A stretch of DNA of 64,000 nt from Arion vulgaris (GCA_020796225.1 CM036754.1:68750000-68813999); one strand, 5' to 3'. Shown: positions 32,936 through 44,498, numbered from the stretch's first letter. A program made the numbers and translations. The notes: generated from the sequence alone by a model not told the origin.

Positions 32936-33520
32936 CTTACTCACTTACTCACAGAAACCCTCAGTCTGTGCTGTTTGTTACTTTTATTATGATGATGTGT
33001 TTTTGAGCACTCACACCTAAGTTGTTGTTGTTTTTTTATCACTGTCACATGCTGATATTCTTGGTTGTTGTGGCCATATCTTGTGTACACTGCGACTTTC
33101 AATATCTAGAGTAGAAGATTGGTTCCTTTTAAGACTCATTTCTGAGAACTACTTGGTTTTTTTATTGTACAATCTTCTATTTTCTCATCCCGTGAATCAA
33201 TGGTTTGGTAACTCCAACTGCTCGAGTTACTCTTAAAATGTGCTTCCATTCTGTGAGGGGGATTTCTCAAAGGTGTTCCTTTTAGTGTTTGGATAGTAGA
33301 AGTTTGTAATGAAGATCGGTTCTGATGTACAGTTTAATGATGAAATGCTATAAATACGCCAGGTACCGTACAGTTTTATTGGTGGGGCTATTATTTTTGA
33401 TCATAGTGGCAATTCCACTTATGTGATCAACTCTGTTTTGTCGATAACATTCAAATACTTTGACAGAGAATCGACAGTTTTCGTTGAAGTTAATTTTCTT
33501 AATGCACACATCTATCTTTT
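32936..33520. other. No gene seen
   Basis: AT-rich sequence without a recognisable motif. Confidence 0.45.
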
Positions 33521-33528
33521 CTTCTGAC

Positions 33529-33693
33529 CAGGGGCGGCTCGTGATCCTTTTTGTTGGTGGGGCCAGACATATATTTTCAGAAAAATCATGGTTTCGGTTA
33601 GGATATATTTTAATTTATAAAATAATAAATACACGTTACACCTTATTTTGATGGGGCCCGGTCCCACTGGACCTTAATGACGAGCCGCCACTG
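33529..33693. mobile_element. hAT-type MITE, 165 bp, perfect 8-bp duplication
   Basis: Ends caggggcggctcgtg and acgagccgccactg. The duplication cttctgac lies at 33521-33528 and 33694-33701, exact. This copy fixes the family boundaries and shows hAT-type mobilisation. Confidence 0.92.
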
Positions 33694-33699
33694 CTTCTG

Positions 33700-33885
33700 A
33701 CGATAGCTTTGCAACTTTAGTTCAACGGTCTCAAGGCGAAGAATCGACTTCATAGCACCGAATTTCTCAATATGGCTTCATCCCTATCGGCAGAAATGGG
33801 ATGCCGCCTGCCGAAAGTTGGACACAAAGCTCGAACTCTATAGCCCCAGTAACAATCCTATGAAACTCCTAGCTTTAGCTTTTTC
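33700..33885 (-). mobile_element. SINE family E, partial
   Basis: aagaatcgacttcatagcac, gatgccgcctgccgaaagtt and ccccagtaacaatcctatga follow the 50770-51060 order. It lacks the tRNA-like head. Confidence 0.55.
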
Positions 33886-34009
33886 TTAATAACGTCTCCA
33901 TTGTTCACTGCATAATTTTGATTGAATTAAATTTTGGTTTGACCGGTTGTTGTACTCTGCAATATTGATTTTGGACATTTTTAAGATGTTGCACGTGTGT
34001 GTATGTACG

Positions 34010-34910
34010 GTGTATGTAGTACGGTGTGTGTTTGTGTGTGTGTAACTCTAAGATGTATCTTATATGACTACACAGTGAGTGCGTGTATGACTATCAGGTG
34101 TGTATTTATGGCTATGTAGTGTGTGTGTGTGGCTATGTAGTGTGTGTGTGGCTATGTAGTGTGTGTGTGGCTATGTAGTGTGTGTGTGGCTATGTAGTGT
34201 GTGTGTGGCTATGTAGTGTGTGTGTGGCTATGTAGTGTGTGTGTGGCTATGTAGTGTGTGTGTGGATATGTAGTGTGTGTGTGGCTATGTAGTGTGTGTG
34301 TGACTATGTAGTGTGTGTAGAGTTAAACACAATGAATAACATGTGGCAAAGCACCAGCAAAATATTAAAGTTAAAAATATTGAGAGCATGTATTTTCCCA
34401 GTGGCTACTTATGGTTGTGAATCATGGACTTTTATACAAAAATTAAGAACGAAAATCCAATCCTTCGAAACTAAATGCTACAGAAAGATCCTACGAATAC
34501 CATGGACAGAAAAAAGAAAGAACACTGATGTCCTGAAAGAACTAAATGTTAAAGAGAATTGGCTGATAAACAACATACTATACAGAAAAATTACATACTT
34601 TGGTCACATCAAGCGTCACGATGTCCTGGAAAGAACAATATTAGAGGGCAGGGTCTCAGGACGCAGAGGCAGACCAAGAAGAAGATGGCTACAAGATATT
34701 AAAGAAACCATGAATATGACCATCGACGAAGTGGGTGAACTGGCAAGAGACAGAGTGAATTTCAGATGTGCTGCAAAGAGAGCAACATCCTATAAAGGAT
34801 ACGCACCTTGATAATGATGATGAGTGTGTGTGCATGAGTAGTTATATGGTCTATGTATGACTATATGGTGTGCATGTATACTTATATGGTCTATGTATGA
34901 CTATATGGTA
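34010..34910. repeat. GT-rich 19-bp minisatellite split by a LINE
   Basis: About ten units of gctatgtagtgtgtgtgtg at about 34105-34317. Related gtctatgtatgactatatgg units continue at 34826-34910 after the LINE at 34318-34825. Confidence 0.82.
34318..34825 (+). pseudogene. LINE RT C-terminus, best preserved in the window
   Basis: An open frame ends at a natural stop: KILRACIFPVATYGCESWTF, FETKCYRKILRIPWTEKRKN, YFGHIKRHDVLERTILEG, then RRGRPRRRWLQDIKETMNMT and a closing KRATSYKGYAP. It holds the RT thumb and the full C-terminal domain of an RTE/CFDP2-like element, 5'-truncated to about 500 bp and uninterrupted, so it is relatively young. The copy at 7709-8205 begins at almost the same internal position. 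The annotated start is not a real protein start. Confidence 0.85.
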
Positions 34911-35528
34911 CTCATCCATCACAAGTGCTGATGACCACTTATTGCATTTATTGTATGTGCTAGAAGTGGAATGTGTGCGTACGTAGGAGGATGACAAGGT
35001 CAGTTCGGAATGTTCTTCTTTGTTATTTTTGTCATGGCATTTTGGCCACACAAGTTGACGAGTTTAATACAAGGTCCTTACTGGCTTGCCTTTGTTTTCT
35101 TCTGCTGCTGCATTTCTGGCTGACTCGCTTGCCACTGTTTCTCTACGAGAAGTGAAGAGCCACACATTTTTCTGACCAGTGCTGTGTTACTATGTCAGTG
35201 AATTTGCATCAAAAAATCATATTCGGAAAAGTTTTGAAATATATATTCTGCAGTGCCGGTCCACATGTACATATGTCTTATTTGCTAATCTTGAACTTTG
35301 TACACATATGACTGGGGAGTCGATTGTGTTCTGTTTTAAGACACGGGATGATAACTTATTCTAATCTGTTTCTATTTTGGTAATATTTCTGTGTTAGTAT
35401 CGCCATTCATATTCTATTCTTAATTTCCATTTCACATCTTTCATCATCCGTTACATTTGCCAGATATACAGAGCTTGATATTTGTTCCAGTGACTAAACT
35501 TCAATTTCTATGTTCAGTCTTAGCTTTT
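34911..35528. other. No gene seen
   Basis: AT-rich, no recognisable motif on either strand. Confidence 0.45.
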
Positions 35529-35540
35529 AATTTATTTTGC

Positions 35541-35805
35541 CGCCCATGTATTGCCGGGGTTAGCAAGGGGTTGGGAAGGGGGCAAAGAATAGTAACACTG
35601 CGACCTACAAAGCATGTTATAATAGACTGAGGAAAAGTGTCTATGGAAGCTACCCTATAAATAACTAAGCGTCGCAGAAATCGGATGTGCTGGCCTGCTT
35701 GTAGGTGCATAAGTTGCATAACGTACAATCGCTCTTAGGCTCAGATCACATACAAATCACAAAGAGAGGGCTTAACAAGTGGTCGATATGGAGCGCTCGA
35801 AGAAG
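35541..35805 (+). mobile_element. SINE family C with 12-bp target duplication
   Basis: 265 bp. The head cgcccatgtattgccggggt is a diverged SINE A head. The tail has caaatcacaaagagagggct and gctcgaagaaga. The duplication aatttattttgc lies at 35529-35540 and 35806-35817. A second, inverted copy lies at 55033-55288. Confidence 0.87.
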
Positions 35806-35817
35806 AATTTATTTTGC

Positions 35818-36244
35818 TTGTTAAATATTTTTTTTTCGATATTGGTGTTCAGTCTACATTTGTTCTCTGTGTGACTTACCTACAATTACGTTTATTTCAC
35901 TTCTGTTCATAACTTTCCCCAAATAGAATTTGTTTTTCTATGATAATGGTGTGTTTGTGTGATAATTCATTTCTTTTATGTTTAAGATTCCTTCTGTTTA
36001 TCTATTCATATTAATATTGTATAAATGAAAACTTGACAGTACACGTATGAGCTACCATCTGTTCATCTATGAGCACAACTGATCCATTCTATCACACATC
36101 TAAGTTTACACCCTCCTTCATTATCTCAGCTGTGTATCAAACTAAATGAGAACACTTAGAGCTCCCATATGTCTTCTCGTGCATATGATATAAACATGAA
36201 TATAGAAAAAACAGTAACACTGATATGAAGCAAAACAATATCAA
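35818..36244. other. No gene seen
   Basis: AT-rich; nothing recognisable. Confidence 0.45.
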
Positions 36245-36500
36245 TGGTAATTAAATGAAAATCGAGACATATCCTTTACAGAACGTAGCCATCAACCACA
36301 GTAAACGAATAGTTGATTTTCTAGGCACTACTTATATGTTCAGTAGTTTGACGTCGTTTTCTGAACGGTGAGGTCTATTTTTACCCTTCGTAAAAATCCC
36401 ACGGAACCGAATTTGCTTGCAAACTGCCTGTCGTGGTGTTTGAACCAGGTAAGCTTGGGTTGTGATTGAGCTCACTACCGCCTAAGCTACAGACGTCCAA
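36245..36500 (-). mobile_element. SINE family G (tRNA-derived)
   Basis: The minus strand begins ggacgtctgtagcttaggcg gtagtgagc (tRNA box A-like) and has acctggttcaaacaccacga (box B-like). It continues through aaactactgaacatataagt to a body shared with 45125-45390. Confidence 0.78.
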
Positions 36501-36526
36501 GCAAAACATTAAAAACGAAATTGTTA

Positions 36527-36765
36527 AACATAGGAACAAAGGGTGAGATATTACAGCAAGAACATAGGAACAAAGAGTGAGATATTAGAGTAAGAACATA
36601 GGAACAAAGGGTGAGATATTAGAGTAAGAACATAGGAACAAAGGGTGAGATATTACAGCAAGTACATAGGAACAAAGGGTGAGATATTACAGCAAGAGCA
36701 TATGAACAAAGGGTGAGATATTACAGCAAGAACATAGGAACAAAGGGTGAGATATTAGAGCAAGT
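36527..36765. repeat. 34-bp minisatellite (7 copies)
   Basis: Units of 34 bp: acataggaacaaagggtgag plus atattacagcaaga. Confidence 0.92.
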
Positions 36766-37132
36766 ATAAAACTGTTGTATATCTTAGAAATGTAATAATA
36801 GAAGATGAAAGAGTTCAACTAGAAATTGTTTGGTAAGAACGCCAAGGAAGTATGAAATGTCACTTACTTCATATGTCGCGCTCTGGAGATGTTTCTAGAG
36901 CTTTCTTTTCCTACCTAGGAGATTGTAAAACTCTCGGTGCGACCGCTGTGTATAATACTGTAAGTTCTGTACCGACTTAGATGGCGTATTTGGATGGTTA
37001 CTGCAGTATTCCAGGTACTGCGCTGTTATATCTGGTAATGTATTCCGAATTGGTGGATTGCTATCACAATCGTTTAGGACAACAGTATTGATACATCTAC
37101 TTTTCTACAGGATTCAATCTGGCAGCCGTTTA
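36766..37132. other. No gene; possible LINE relic at the start
   Basis: 'VVYLRNVIIEDERVQLEIV' near 36770-36825 vaguely recalls the LINE YLG.MITEDG motif. It is too decayed to call. Confidence 0.3.
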
Positions 37133-37475
37133 AGTAAGATAGCTACAACTGTCCCTGGTTATTGAATCGTGTGTCTCTGTGAATATGCCCCATGTAAATG
37201 AAACAAACGCAGTTGTTGAGGCATATATGTAGCTTTTGTTTGATTAGCAGCGGTATAGATCAACATTTGCAGAATCCTGGGTCAGTGCCATTTAGTAAGA
37301 TATCTACAACTGTCCCTGGTTACTGAATTGCGTCTCTCTCTGAATGTGCCCCATGTAGATGAAACAAACGCAGTTGGGAAGGCATATATATAGCTTTTGT
37401 TTGGTTAACAGCTGTATAGATCAACATTTGCAGAACCCAGGATCAGTGCCATTTGGTAAGATCCCAGGATCTGTA
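37133..37475. repeat. 161-bp tandem duplication
   Basis: Two units beginning agtaagatagctacaactgt (37133) and agtaagatatctacaactgt (37294), about 90% alike by eye. They contain gtgccccatgtagatgaaac. Confidence 0.85.
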
Positions 37476-37606
37476 CCGGGCAATGAGCAGCTTTTTAGGA
37501 GGGGTGTTTCATGCCCGTATCTCTCAACCACTGTTGCTTGGAGCAAATATTACTTTATGTATACAGAAAAATGAAGACAAGAATATCAATGGTCATGAAT
37601 ATATTT

Positions 37607-37967
37607 CACAATAATGAGAAAGATATATTACACAATAATGAGAAAGATATATTACACAATAATGAGAAAGATATATTACACAATAATGAGAAAGATATAT
37701 TACACAATAATGAGAAAGATATATTTCACAATAATGAGAAAGATATATTACACAATAATGAGAAAGATATATTACACAATAATGAGAAAGATATATTACA
37801 CAATAATGAGAAAGATATATTTCACAATAATGAGAAAGATATATTACACAATAATGAGAAAGATATATTACACAATAATGAGAAAGATATATTTCACAAT
37901 AATGAGAAAGATATATTACACAATAATGAGAAAGATATATTACACAATAATGAGAAAGATATATTAC
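37607..37967. repeat. 24-bp minisatellite (about 15 copies)
   Basis: Units of aatgagaaagatatattaca plus caat. As 24 is divisible by 3 and no frame has a stop, it creates HNNEKDIL, TIMRKIYY and CVIYLSHY peptide repeats in different frames and strands. None is evidence of a gene. Confidence 0.93.
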
Positions 37968-38270
37968 AAAGAATAAGAATCCGGAAAAGAAGGTTCTTCG
38001 GGCATATAATGCGAAGAGAAGGTTTAGAACATTTGGTGACAACAGGTAAAATTCAGGGAAGGAGAGATCGTGGAAGACAGAGGGAAAAGATGTTAGATGA
38101 CCAGACATCATGGTTCGACAATAGATCGAAGTCAGAACTGATTACATGCACCAAATAGAGAGAGTTGTGGAGAGACATGATCACCTACGCCGGCAGGCAT
38201 GACACTTGATTGATTGATATTATTGATTATATTGATTATTGATTATATATTATTGATTGATTGATTGACA
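37968..38270 (+). pseudogene. LINE C-terminal tail with (TGAT)n end
   Basis: RIRKRRFFGHIMRREGLEHL followed by TGKIQGRRDRGRQREKMLD is the standard tail of an RTE-like LINE. The 3' end reads caggcatgacacttgattga and runs into TGAT repeats. The minisatellite upstream is in frame with it, which produces a misleading 215-codon frame at 37511-38158. An inverted 3' end of the same LINE lies at 46105-46165. Confidence 0.82.
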
Positions 38271-38316
38271 TTGAACAAAACAAAAAGAAACAGAAAAAAA
38301 TCATCATCAAGTGAAG

Positions 38317-38480
38317 CATACACTTATACTGTTTGTATGTGACAGAAATGTGGACAATGAACAAGCAGTTGGAAAACAGAATCAATAGTTTCGAGATGTG
38401 GATATACAAAATTGATGAGAGTCATAGAAGGAAAGGAATAATAAAAATAATGTGACATAACTAGAAGTTAAATAGAACTA
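38317..38480 (+). pseudogene. LINE RT thumb fragment
   Basis: YVTEMWTMNKQLENRINSFE MWIYK is the YGSETWT..K.....I.AFEMW.YR motif of LINE RT. Confidence 0.7.
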
Positions 38481-38541
38481 TTTAAAGAAAATGAAAGTTA
38501 GACAAATTATGTAATTGGAACACATTCAAAAAACATACTAC

Positions 38542-38735
38542 ATTCCTTCTCGGCCTTTTAGCTAAGATCAAAGTGTACTGCAAGCTTGATCGCGGCCAGA
38601 GGGTGGGAGCCTTCATAAACGTCAATAAGCACACTTTTAACCAAGCTCCGAGTAGCTCTCGTCCGAAAGGATAAGACACTTGGAATTTACTCGTTTAACC
38701 GTACTGTATCCACTGCCTGGTAGGACACCCACAAC
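38542..38735 (+). pseudogene. U2 snRNA-like 5' end fused to unrelated sequence
   Basis: ttctcggccttttagctaag followed by atcaaagtgta at 38547-38577 matches the invariant U2 snRNA 5' end (stem I and start of the branch-site pairing region) with one or two changes. The branch-recognition GUAGUA is not preserved. From about 38580 the sequence does not look like U2, although gcctggtaggacacc near 38718 recalls its end. A truncated U2 retropseudogene or a U2-headed SINE are the options. Confidence 0.6.
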
Positions 38736-38904
38736 AAAATATAAAGACAATATTGTAGAGAATAGTTGACTCAAAGAGAACAAGACGGAAACCGATAAGA
38801 TGTTGACATTGGAGATAATAGTGGAGAACAGGAGAAAGACATATACAAGGGAAAGACAGATATAAGTTTGTTTTTTGAAGAAAATAGTAGTGGCCATGAG
38901 AACA

Positions 38905-39300
38905 GGGTGAACATAGATATATAATTTTGATATTGGAGAGAGTAGCTGAGGTCAGGGGAAGACATATACAATTTTGATATTGGAGAGAGTGGTTAAGGTC
39001 ATGAGAACAGAGCGAAGATACATATAAGTTTGATATTGGAGAGAGTGGTTAAGATCATGAGAACAAGGGGAAGATACATATAAGTTTGATATTGGAGAGA
39101 GTGGTTAAGGTTATGAGAACAAGGAGAAGATACATATAAGTTTGATATTGGAGAGAGTAGTTACGGTCATGAGAACAAGGGGAAGATACATATAAGTTTG
39201 ATATTGGAGAGAGTGGTTAAGATCATGAGAACAAGGGGAAGATACATATAAGTTTGATATTGGAGAGAGTAGTTAAGATCATGAGAACAAGGGGAAGATA
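38905..39300. repeat. About 55-bp minisatellite (about 7 copies)
   Basis: Units of ttgatattggagagagtggt, taagatcatgagaacaaggg and gaagatacatataag. Confidence 0.88.
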
Positions 39301-39834
39301 TGTCTAATTATAATGAAACATCAAGAGGTAGGCACGCAATAGCCTACCGATGTGTAGCATCAGGCCAAGGCAAAAGACTTGCTGGATATCACACATTGCA
39401 ACTAACCTTTGATGTAGGGATAGTACATCGTGAACATGATAATAATAACTCATGCACGCATATACAGGAAGAGAGAGAGAGAGAGAGCGAGGGAGAGAGG
39501 GTGGCAGATAAAGAGAGAACTGTACTTAATCAGCATACAATATATATATCAATTTGGAAACCATTTTTTATGAATTCACGTACTCATATCGTTATTACCA
39601 CACAGCCCCGTTGAAACAAAGCTCAATAACTAGATTACTTTGAGAAAATCGATCTGATCGAAATCAATCACTGATTCAAATAATAATTTCATTATAACGA
39701 GCTGCAAGTAAATTAATGTCTTCAGATGAGTATATATTTACATCGCGGGTTGACGTGTAATGTCTACTATAATTTCATACGTTAAAGCTGTGGTAACAGT
39801 GGCCCATGTCAGTTATGACTTCGGACTCCTATTT
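39301..39834. other. No gene seen; short (GA)n at 39473-39500
   Basis: A 104-codon plus frame at 39300-39614 crosses the GA tract and has no recognisable domain. Confidence 0.4.
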
Positions 39835-40005
39835 TTTTTGCAATTCATAAGCACTTGAGCTTTCAGCTCTTCGGCTCGTGCCATGGACATCGTAACCCTT
39901 CGGTTCGGTGCCACGAACACCGTGAATCTGGGGAACCTGTGGCTTTTCTGCCAGCCCGCGGAATTGAACCCGCACTCTCAGAGCCTATAAAAATGTATCA
40001 GTCTT
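39835..40005 (-). mobile_element. SINE family D (tRNA-derived), inverted copy
   Basis: The minus strand reads gcgggttcaattccgcgggc (box B-like), cacggtgttcgtggcaccga and gctgaaagctcaagtgctta, ending in an A run (T run at 39832-39839). It matches 14490-14733. Confidence 0.72.
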
Positions 40006-40187
40006 GACACCATGCTACAGTATAACTCAGTAGATTTGGTACTATTATGTGGAGTTATCTGTCTGTAAAATATTACCAGTATGATAAGCAGATCTACCCG
40101 CAAGGAAAACACAAAAGTGTGCGCCATAAACAGAACTGGAAACGGAGTCTTCTTGAGGAGCTGAAGGATACCGGATTATCCTGGGAA

Positions 40188-40217
40188 GCCGCCCGAGTGG
40201 TTACCGGGGTCCAAATA
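40188..40217 (+). mobile_element. SINE A head fragment
   Basis: gccgcccgagtggttaccgg and a few more bases, then unrelated sequence. Too short for more than a remnant call. Confidence 0.5.
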
Positions 40218-40454
40218 AGAAGATCATAGGAAGCCCTACAGAAATCGACCAGAGACCGAAGAAAATAAAGGACAAATGTGAAGACACTATGTCCCACGAG
40301 GAGAATAATAGTAACAATAATTCAATTTGTACAATTGTGTGTACTACTGGACAATATGGATGCACTTCCTGTGGTTGGAAAGAAGCTAGAACGATACTGA
40401 CTAGATCTGAGGATAATAAACGATCAATGTGTGTAGTGGTTTTTTCAACCACTG

Positions 40455-40640
40455 ACACCAATCGTAAAGGCACAGTGACTCAGAAGAAGACTGACAATAA
40501 TCGTAAAAGCACAGTGACTCAGAAGAAGACTGACAATAATCGTAAAGGCAAATGACTCAGAACAACACTGACACCAATCGTAAAGGAACAGTGACTCAAA
40601 ACAAGACTGAAAGCAATCGTAGAGGCACAGTGACTTGGGA
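40455..40640. repeat. 39-bp minisatellite (about 5 copies)
   Basis: Units of tgacaataatcgtaaaggca and cagtgactcagaagaagac. The period is divisible by 3, so the frame at 40289-40555 is a by-product. Confidence 0.85.
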
Positions 40641-40763
40641 CGTGCTGCTCCTCTTGACTTGAATATTTATTTGAACACGTTTTTCTATAGCAGAACTCGT
40701 TATTACCAGCAGACAGTCTGGTAGAGGAGAATGAGAACAGTCAACACTACCGTGGCGGTTGTA

Positions 40764-40841
40764 CAGGGTGTTCAAGATAAAAGTAGCCCGATTGACTAAT
40801 CAAAGCATGTAAATTGGGCTTCTTTTATGTTGAACACCCTG
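40764..40841. mobile_element. Minimal TA-flanked MITE, 78 bp
   Basis: The same ends as the 264-bp family (cagggtgttcaagata and atgttgaacaccctg, TA flanks) with almost no interior. The inner part is also near-palindromic (aagtagccc ... gggcttctt). It is an extreme internal-deletion derivative that kept both ends. Confidence 0.85.
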
Positions 40842-41133
40842 TATCATTAAGTAGCACAGAAAGTTGCTCATCCCGTAATACTAGACCAGCCTATTGCTGG
40901 CTCCTGGGGTTGGTAGTAAATCTATAGATGTTCCAGTTCTTCAATATTATAACTACATTGCATTGGATCAAAGATGAAGAGCACAAGCACCGCTTGCATC
41001 ATTGAATGGTTCATATGTCTTCTCACTTAATCGTAAGATATGTTCTGTTATGTAAGTCTTTAGTAAAACTATTACATACTTGCTGCAGCATCTTGTTATA
41101 TCACTATTATCTTGTTGTATCAACACGATTTAA

Positions 41134-41403
41134 TACGTGTTGTTCAATGTAAAAGCATCCCCATTGATAAATCAAAAGTTGCCAGGTACTCATTGTGCTC
41201 CGTCTACTTACTATTTAAACCGGTTCTGACTAGCTTGTCCTACATCACATTAGTTCATTGCCCCTTCCGGCATTATAATTACACCACCACAAAAAAAATT
41301 CGCTTACTTGACCTATACTACGTCATAATTGAACCTTCTCATTTTCATAAACTTATGCAATATTGGTTTCCTTGACCGGGCTACATTTATCTTGAACACC
41401 ATG
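41134..41403. mobile_element. TA-flanked MITE, old copy (inverted)
   Basis: The body matches the family in inverse (aaccggttctgactagcttg, ttgacctatactacgtcata). The ends are worn (gtgttgttcaatg and cttgaacaccatg). Confidence 0.72.
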
Positions 41404-41429
41404 TACAACGCCATTGATGCGTGCGTCGT

Positions 41430-42110
41430 GTCATAATGTTACGCTTGTTCTATTTTGTCTATTGTCTTTCCCCAGGTGAATGATGGAATTGGTTGTCCAT
41501 TCTTGTCGTTAAGTGTAGGGGTGGGAGCTTTCATTTGCGTTCCAGGGCCAGACGAGTCGCCCTTGTTGTGTTATATTAGTGTTTATTTAGTGTGGTCTTG
41601 ATATTTTCTATCCATATTTTTCTTGGTCTGCCCTTGGTTCTAGCGCCTGATCTCGTTTTATTGTATGATGTTAGTGGTGGTTAGTTGTATTCCATTCACA
41701 CTAAATGCCCAAACCACTGCATTTGTTGTCTTTCAATATATTTGGTACATGAAATTATGCCCACTCTGCTTCTATGTCTTCATTTCGTAGTCTATCTTTC
41801 CTGGTGACTCCCACAGACTTCCTCAAGTATTTCATTTCATACGTGCTGAGCTTTCTGTGGTGTGTTGCTGTCAGAGGCCAAGTTTGGCATTGGTAACAAA
41901 GTTTGGTAGAAAAATACTTTTTATCATCTGTCTTTTCACTTCCATCTTGATCTGTGGGTGTTGTAGTAATGGTGCCAGCTGGTCACTGCATTTGCTTTTG
42001 GCATCTTGTCTCTATTTCTCTATCGAGTTTTCCGTCCTCTGTGAAAATGCTACCTAAATATTTAAATTTAGAAACTTTAATTCTGAATACGCATATTCTG
42101 CCGCTCTAAT
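41430..42110 (-). pseudogene. LINE RT thumb and C-terminus, same family as 48618-49274
   Basis: Minus strand: KFKYLGSIFTEDGKLDREIE, TRCQKQMQ, CYQCQTWPLTATHHRKLSTY EMKYLRKSVGVTRKDRLRN. These match the plus-strand LINE at 48618 almost residue for residue (FKYLGSIFTEDGKLDREIEA). Stops in the tail show decay. Confidence 0.78.
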
Positions 42111-42466
42111 ATTTATGTTGTAAAAATCGAGCCGTTTAAAAAAAAAAAATAGATTCGCTATTGATTATGGAACCAATGGTATCACACCCTGGGTTGAACC
42201 ATAAGTGTTCAGTTTTCAACTGCAGCTATCAAGGTTACACATGCTAATGGCTCGTGTGACTCACCGGTTAGATCTACTCGTTATTCCATCCATCAGGTTT
42301 CCATTTCTACTCAAACAGCAGTAAACATGTCATAATTTGTCCAGTTCTTATCAAAAGAAGAAGAGGAGGAGTGGTACGGGTTAGGTATCGATGTCCGTTT
42401 AAATTTTAGCTTTTAAACTATTTAATTAATAGACTGATCAAGTTAGCAATCTCATATCTTAAGACT
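42111..42466. other. No gene seen
   Basis: Unassigned sequence leading into the 64-bp satellite; poly(A) tract at 42139-42150. Confidence 0.45.
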
Positions 42467-44498
42467 GTAACACACCTTTCTTCAACAACAGCACGGTGTG
42501 TTCAGTGTGGATTACTTGAGAATAGTTTATGGTACACACCTTTCTTCAACAACAGCACGGTGTGTTCAGTGTGGATTACTTGAGAATAGTTTATGGTACA
42601 CACCTTTCTTCAACAACAGCACGGTGTGTTCAGTGTGGATTACTTGAGAATAGTTTATGGTACACACCTTTCTTTAACAACAGCACGGTGTGTTTAGTGT
42701 GGATTACTTGAGAATAGTTTATGGTACACACCTTTCTTCAACAACAGCACGGTGTGTTCAGTGTGGATTACTTGAGAATAGTTTATGGTAAACACCTTTC
42801 TTCAACAACAGCACGGTGTGTTCAGTGTGGATTACTTGAGAATAGTTTATGGTACACACCTTTCTTCAACAACAGCACGGTGTGTTCAGTGTGGATTACT
42901 TGAGAATAGTTTATGGTACACACCTTTCTTCAACAACAGCACGGTGTGTTCAGTGTAGATTACTTGAGAATAGTTTATGGTACACACCTTTCTTCAACAA
43001 CAGCACGGTGTTTTCAGTGTGGATTACTTGAGAATAGTTTATGGTACACACCTTTCTTCAACAACAGCACGGTGTGTTCAGTGTGGATTACTTGAGAATA
43101 GTTTATGGTACACACCTTTCTTCAACAACAGCACGGTGTGTTCAGTGTGGATTACTTGAGAATAGTTTATGGTACACACCTTTCTTCAACAACAGCACGG
43201 TGTGTTCAGTGTGGATTACTTGAGAATAGTTTATGGTACACACCTTTCTTCAACAACAGCACGGTGTGTTTAGTGTGGATTACTTGAGAATAGTTTATGG
43301 TACACACCTTTCTTCAACAACAGCACGGTGTGTTCAGTGTGGATTACTTGAGAATAGTTTATGGTACACACCTTTCTTCAACAACAGCACGGTGTGTTCA
43401 GTGTGGATTACTTGAGAATAGTTTATGGTACACACCTTTCTTCAACAACAGCACGGTGTGTTCAGTGTGGATTACTTGAGAATAGTTTATGGTACACACC
43501 TTTCTTCAACAACAGCACGGTGTTTTCAGTGTGGATTACTTGAGAATAGTTTATGGTACACACCTTTCTTCAACAACAGCACGGTGTGTTCAGTGTGGAT
43601 TACTTGAGAATAGTTTATGGTACACACCTTTCTTCAACAACAGCACGGTGTGTTCAGTGTGGATTACTTGAGAATAGTTTATGGTACACACCTTTCTTCC
43701 ACAACAGCACGGTGTGTTCAGTGTGGATTACTTGAGAATAGTTTATGGTATACACCTTTCTTCAACAACAGCACGGTGTGTTCAGTGTGGATTACTTGAG
43801 AATAGTTTATGGTACACACCTTTCTTCAACAACAGCACGGTGTGTTCAGTGTGGATTACTTGAGAATAGTTTATGGTACACACCTTTCTTCAACAATAGC
43901 ACGGTGTGTTCAGTGTGGATTACTTGAGAATAGTTTATGGTACACACCTTTCTTCAACAACAGCACGGTGTGTTCAGTGTGGATTACTTGAGAATAGTTT
44001 ATGGTACACACCTTTCTTCAACAACAGCACGGTGTGTTCAGTGTGGATTACTTGAGAATAGTTTATGGTACACACCTTTCTTCAACAACAGCACGGTGTA
44101 TTCAGTGTGGATTACTTGAGAATAGTTTATGGTACACACCTTTCTTCAACAACAGCACGGTGTGTTCAGTGTGGATTACTTGAGAATAGTTTATGGTACA
44201 CACCTTTCTTCAACAACAGCACGGTGTGTTCAGTGTGGATTACTTGAGAATAGTTTATGGTACACACCTTTCTTCAACAACAGCACGGTGTGTTCAGTGT
44301 GGATTACTTGAGAATAGTTTATGGTACACACCTTTCTTCAACAACAGCACGGTGTGTTCAGTGTGGATTACTTGAGAATAGTTTATGGTACACACATTTC
44401 TTCAACAACAGCACGGTGTGTTCAGTGTGGATTACTTGAGAATAGTTTATGGTACACACATTTCTTCAACAACAGCACGGTGTGTTCAGTGTGGATTA
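42467..44498. repeat. 64-bp satellite (about 32 copies)
   Basis: Very uniform units of 64 bp (cacacctttcttcaacaaca, gcacggtgtgttcagtgtgg, attacttgagaatagtttat, ggta). Few point variants are scattered, some shared by separate units (for example tgttttcag at 43009 and 43521), implying recent amplification of blocks. Each unit carries an ATG, and 64 is not divisible by 3, so the many 60-codon frames are artefacts. Confidence 0.95.

Noticed and set aside
37593..38111. Membrane-like 172-codon minus frame with CVIYLSHY repeats
   Set aside because: Complement of the 24-bp minisatellite; all three frames are open by chance.
38542..38735. Functional U2 snRNA gene
   Set aside because: The branch-site recognition segment and later stems are not preserved.
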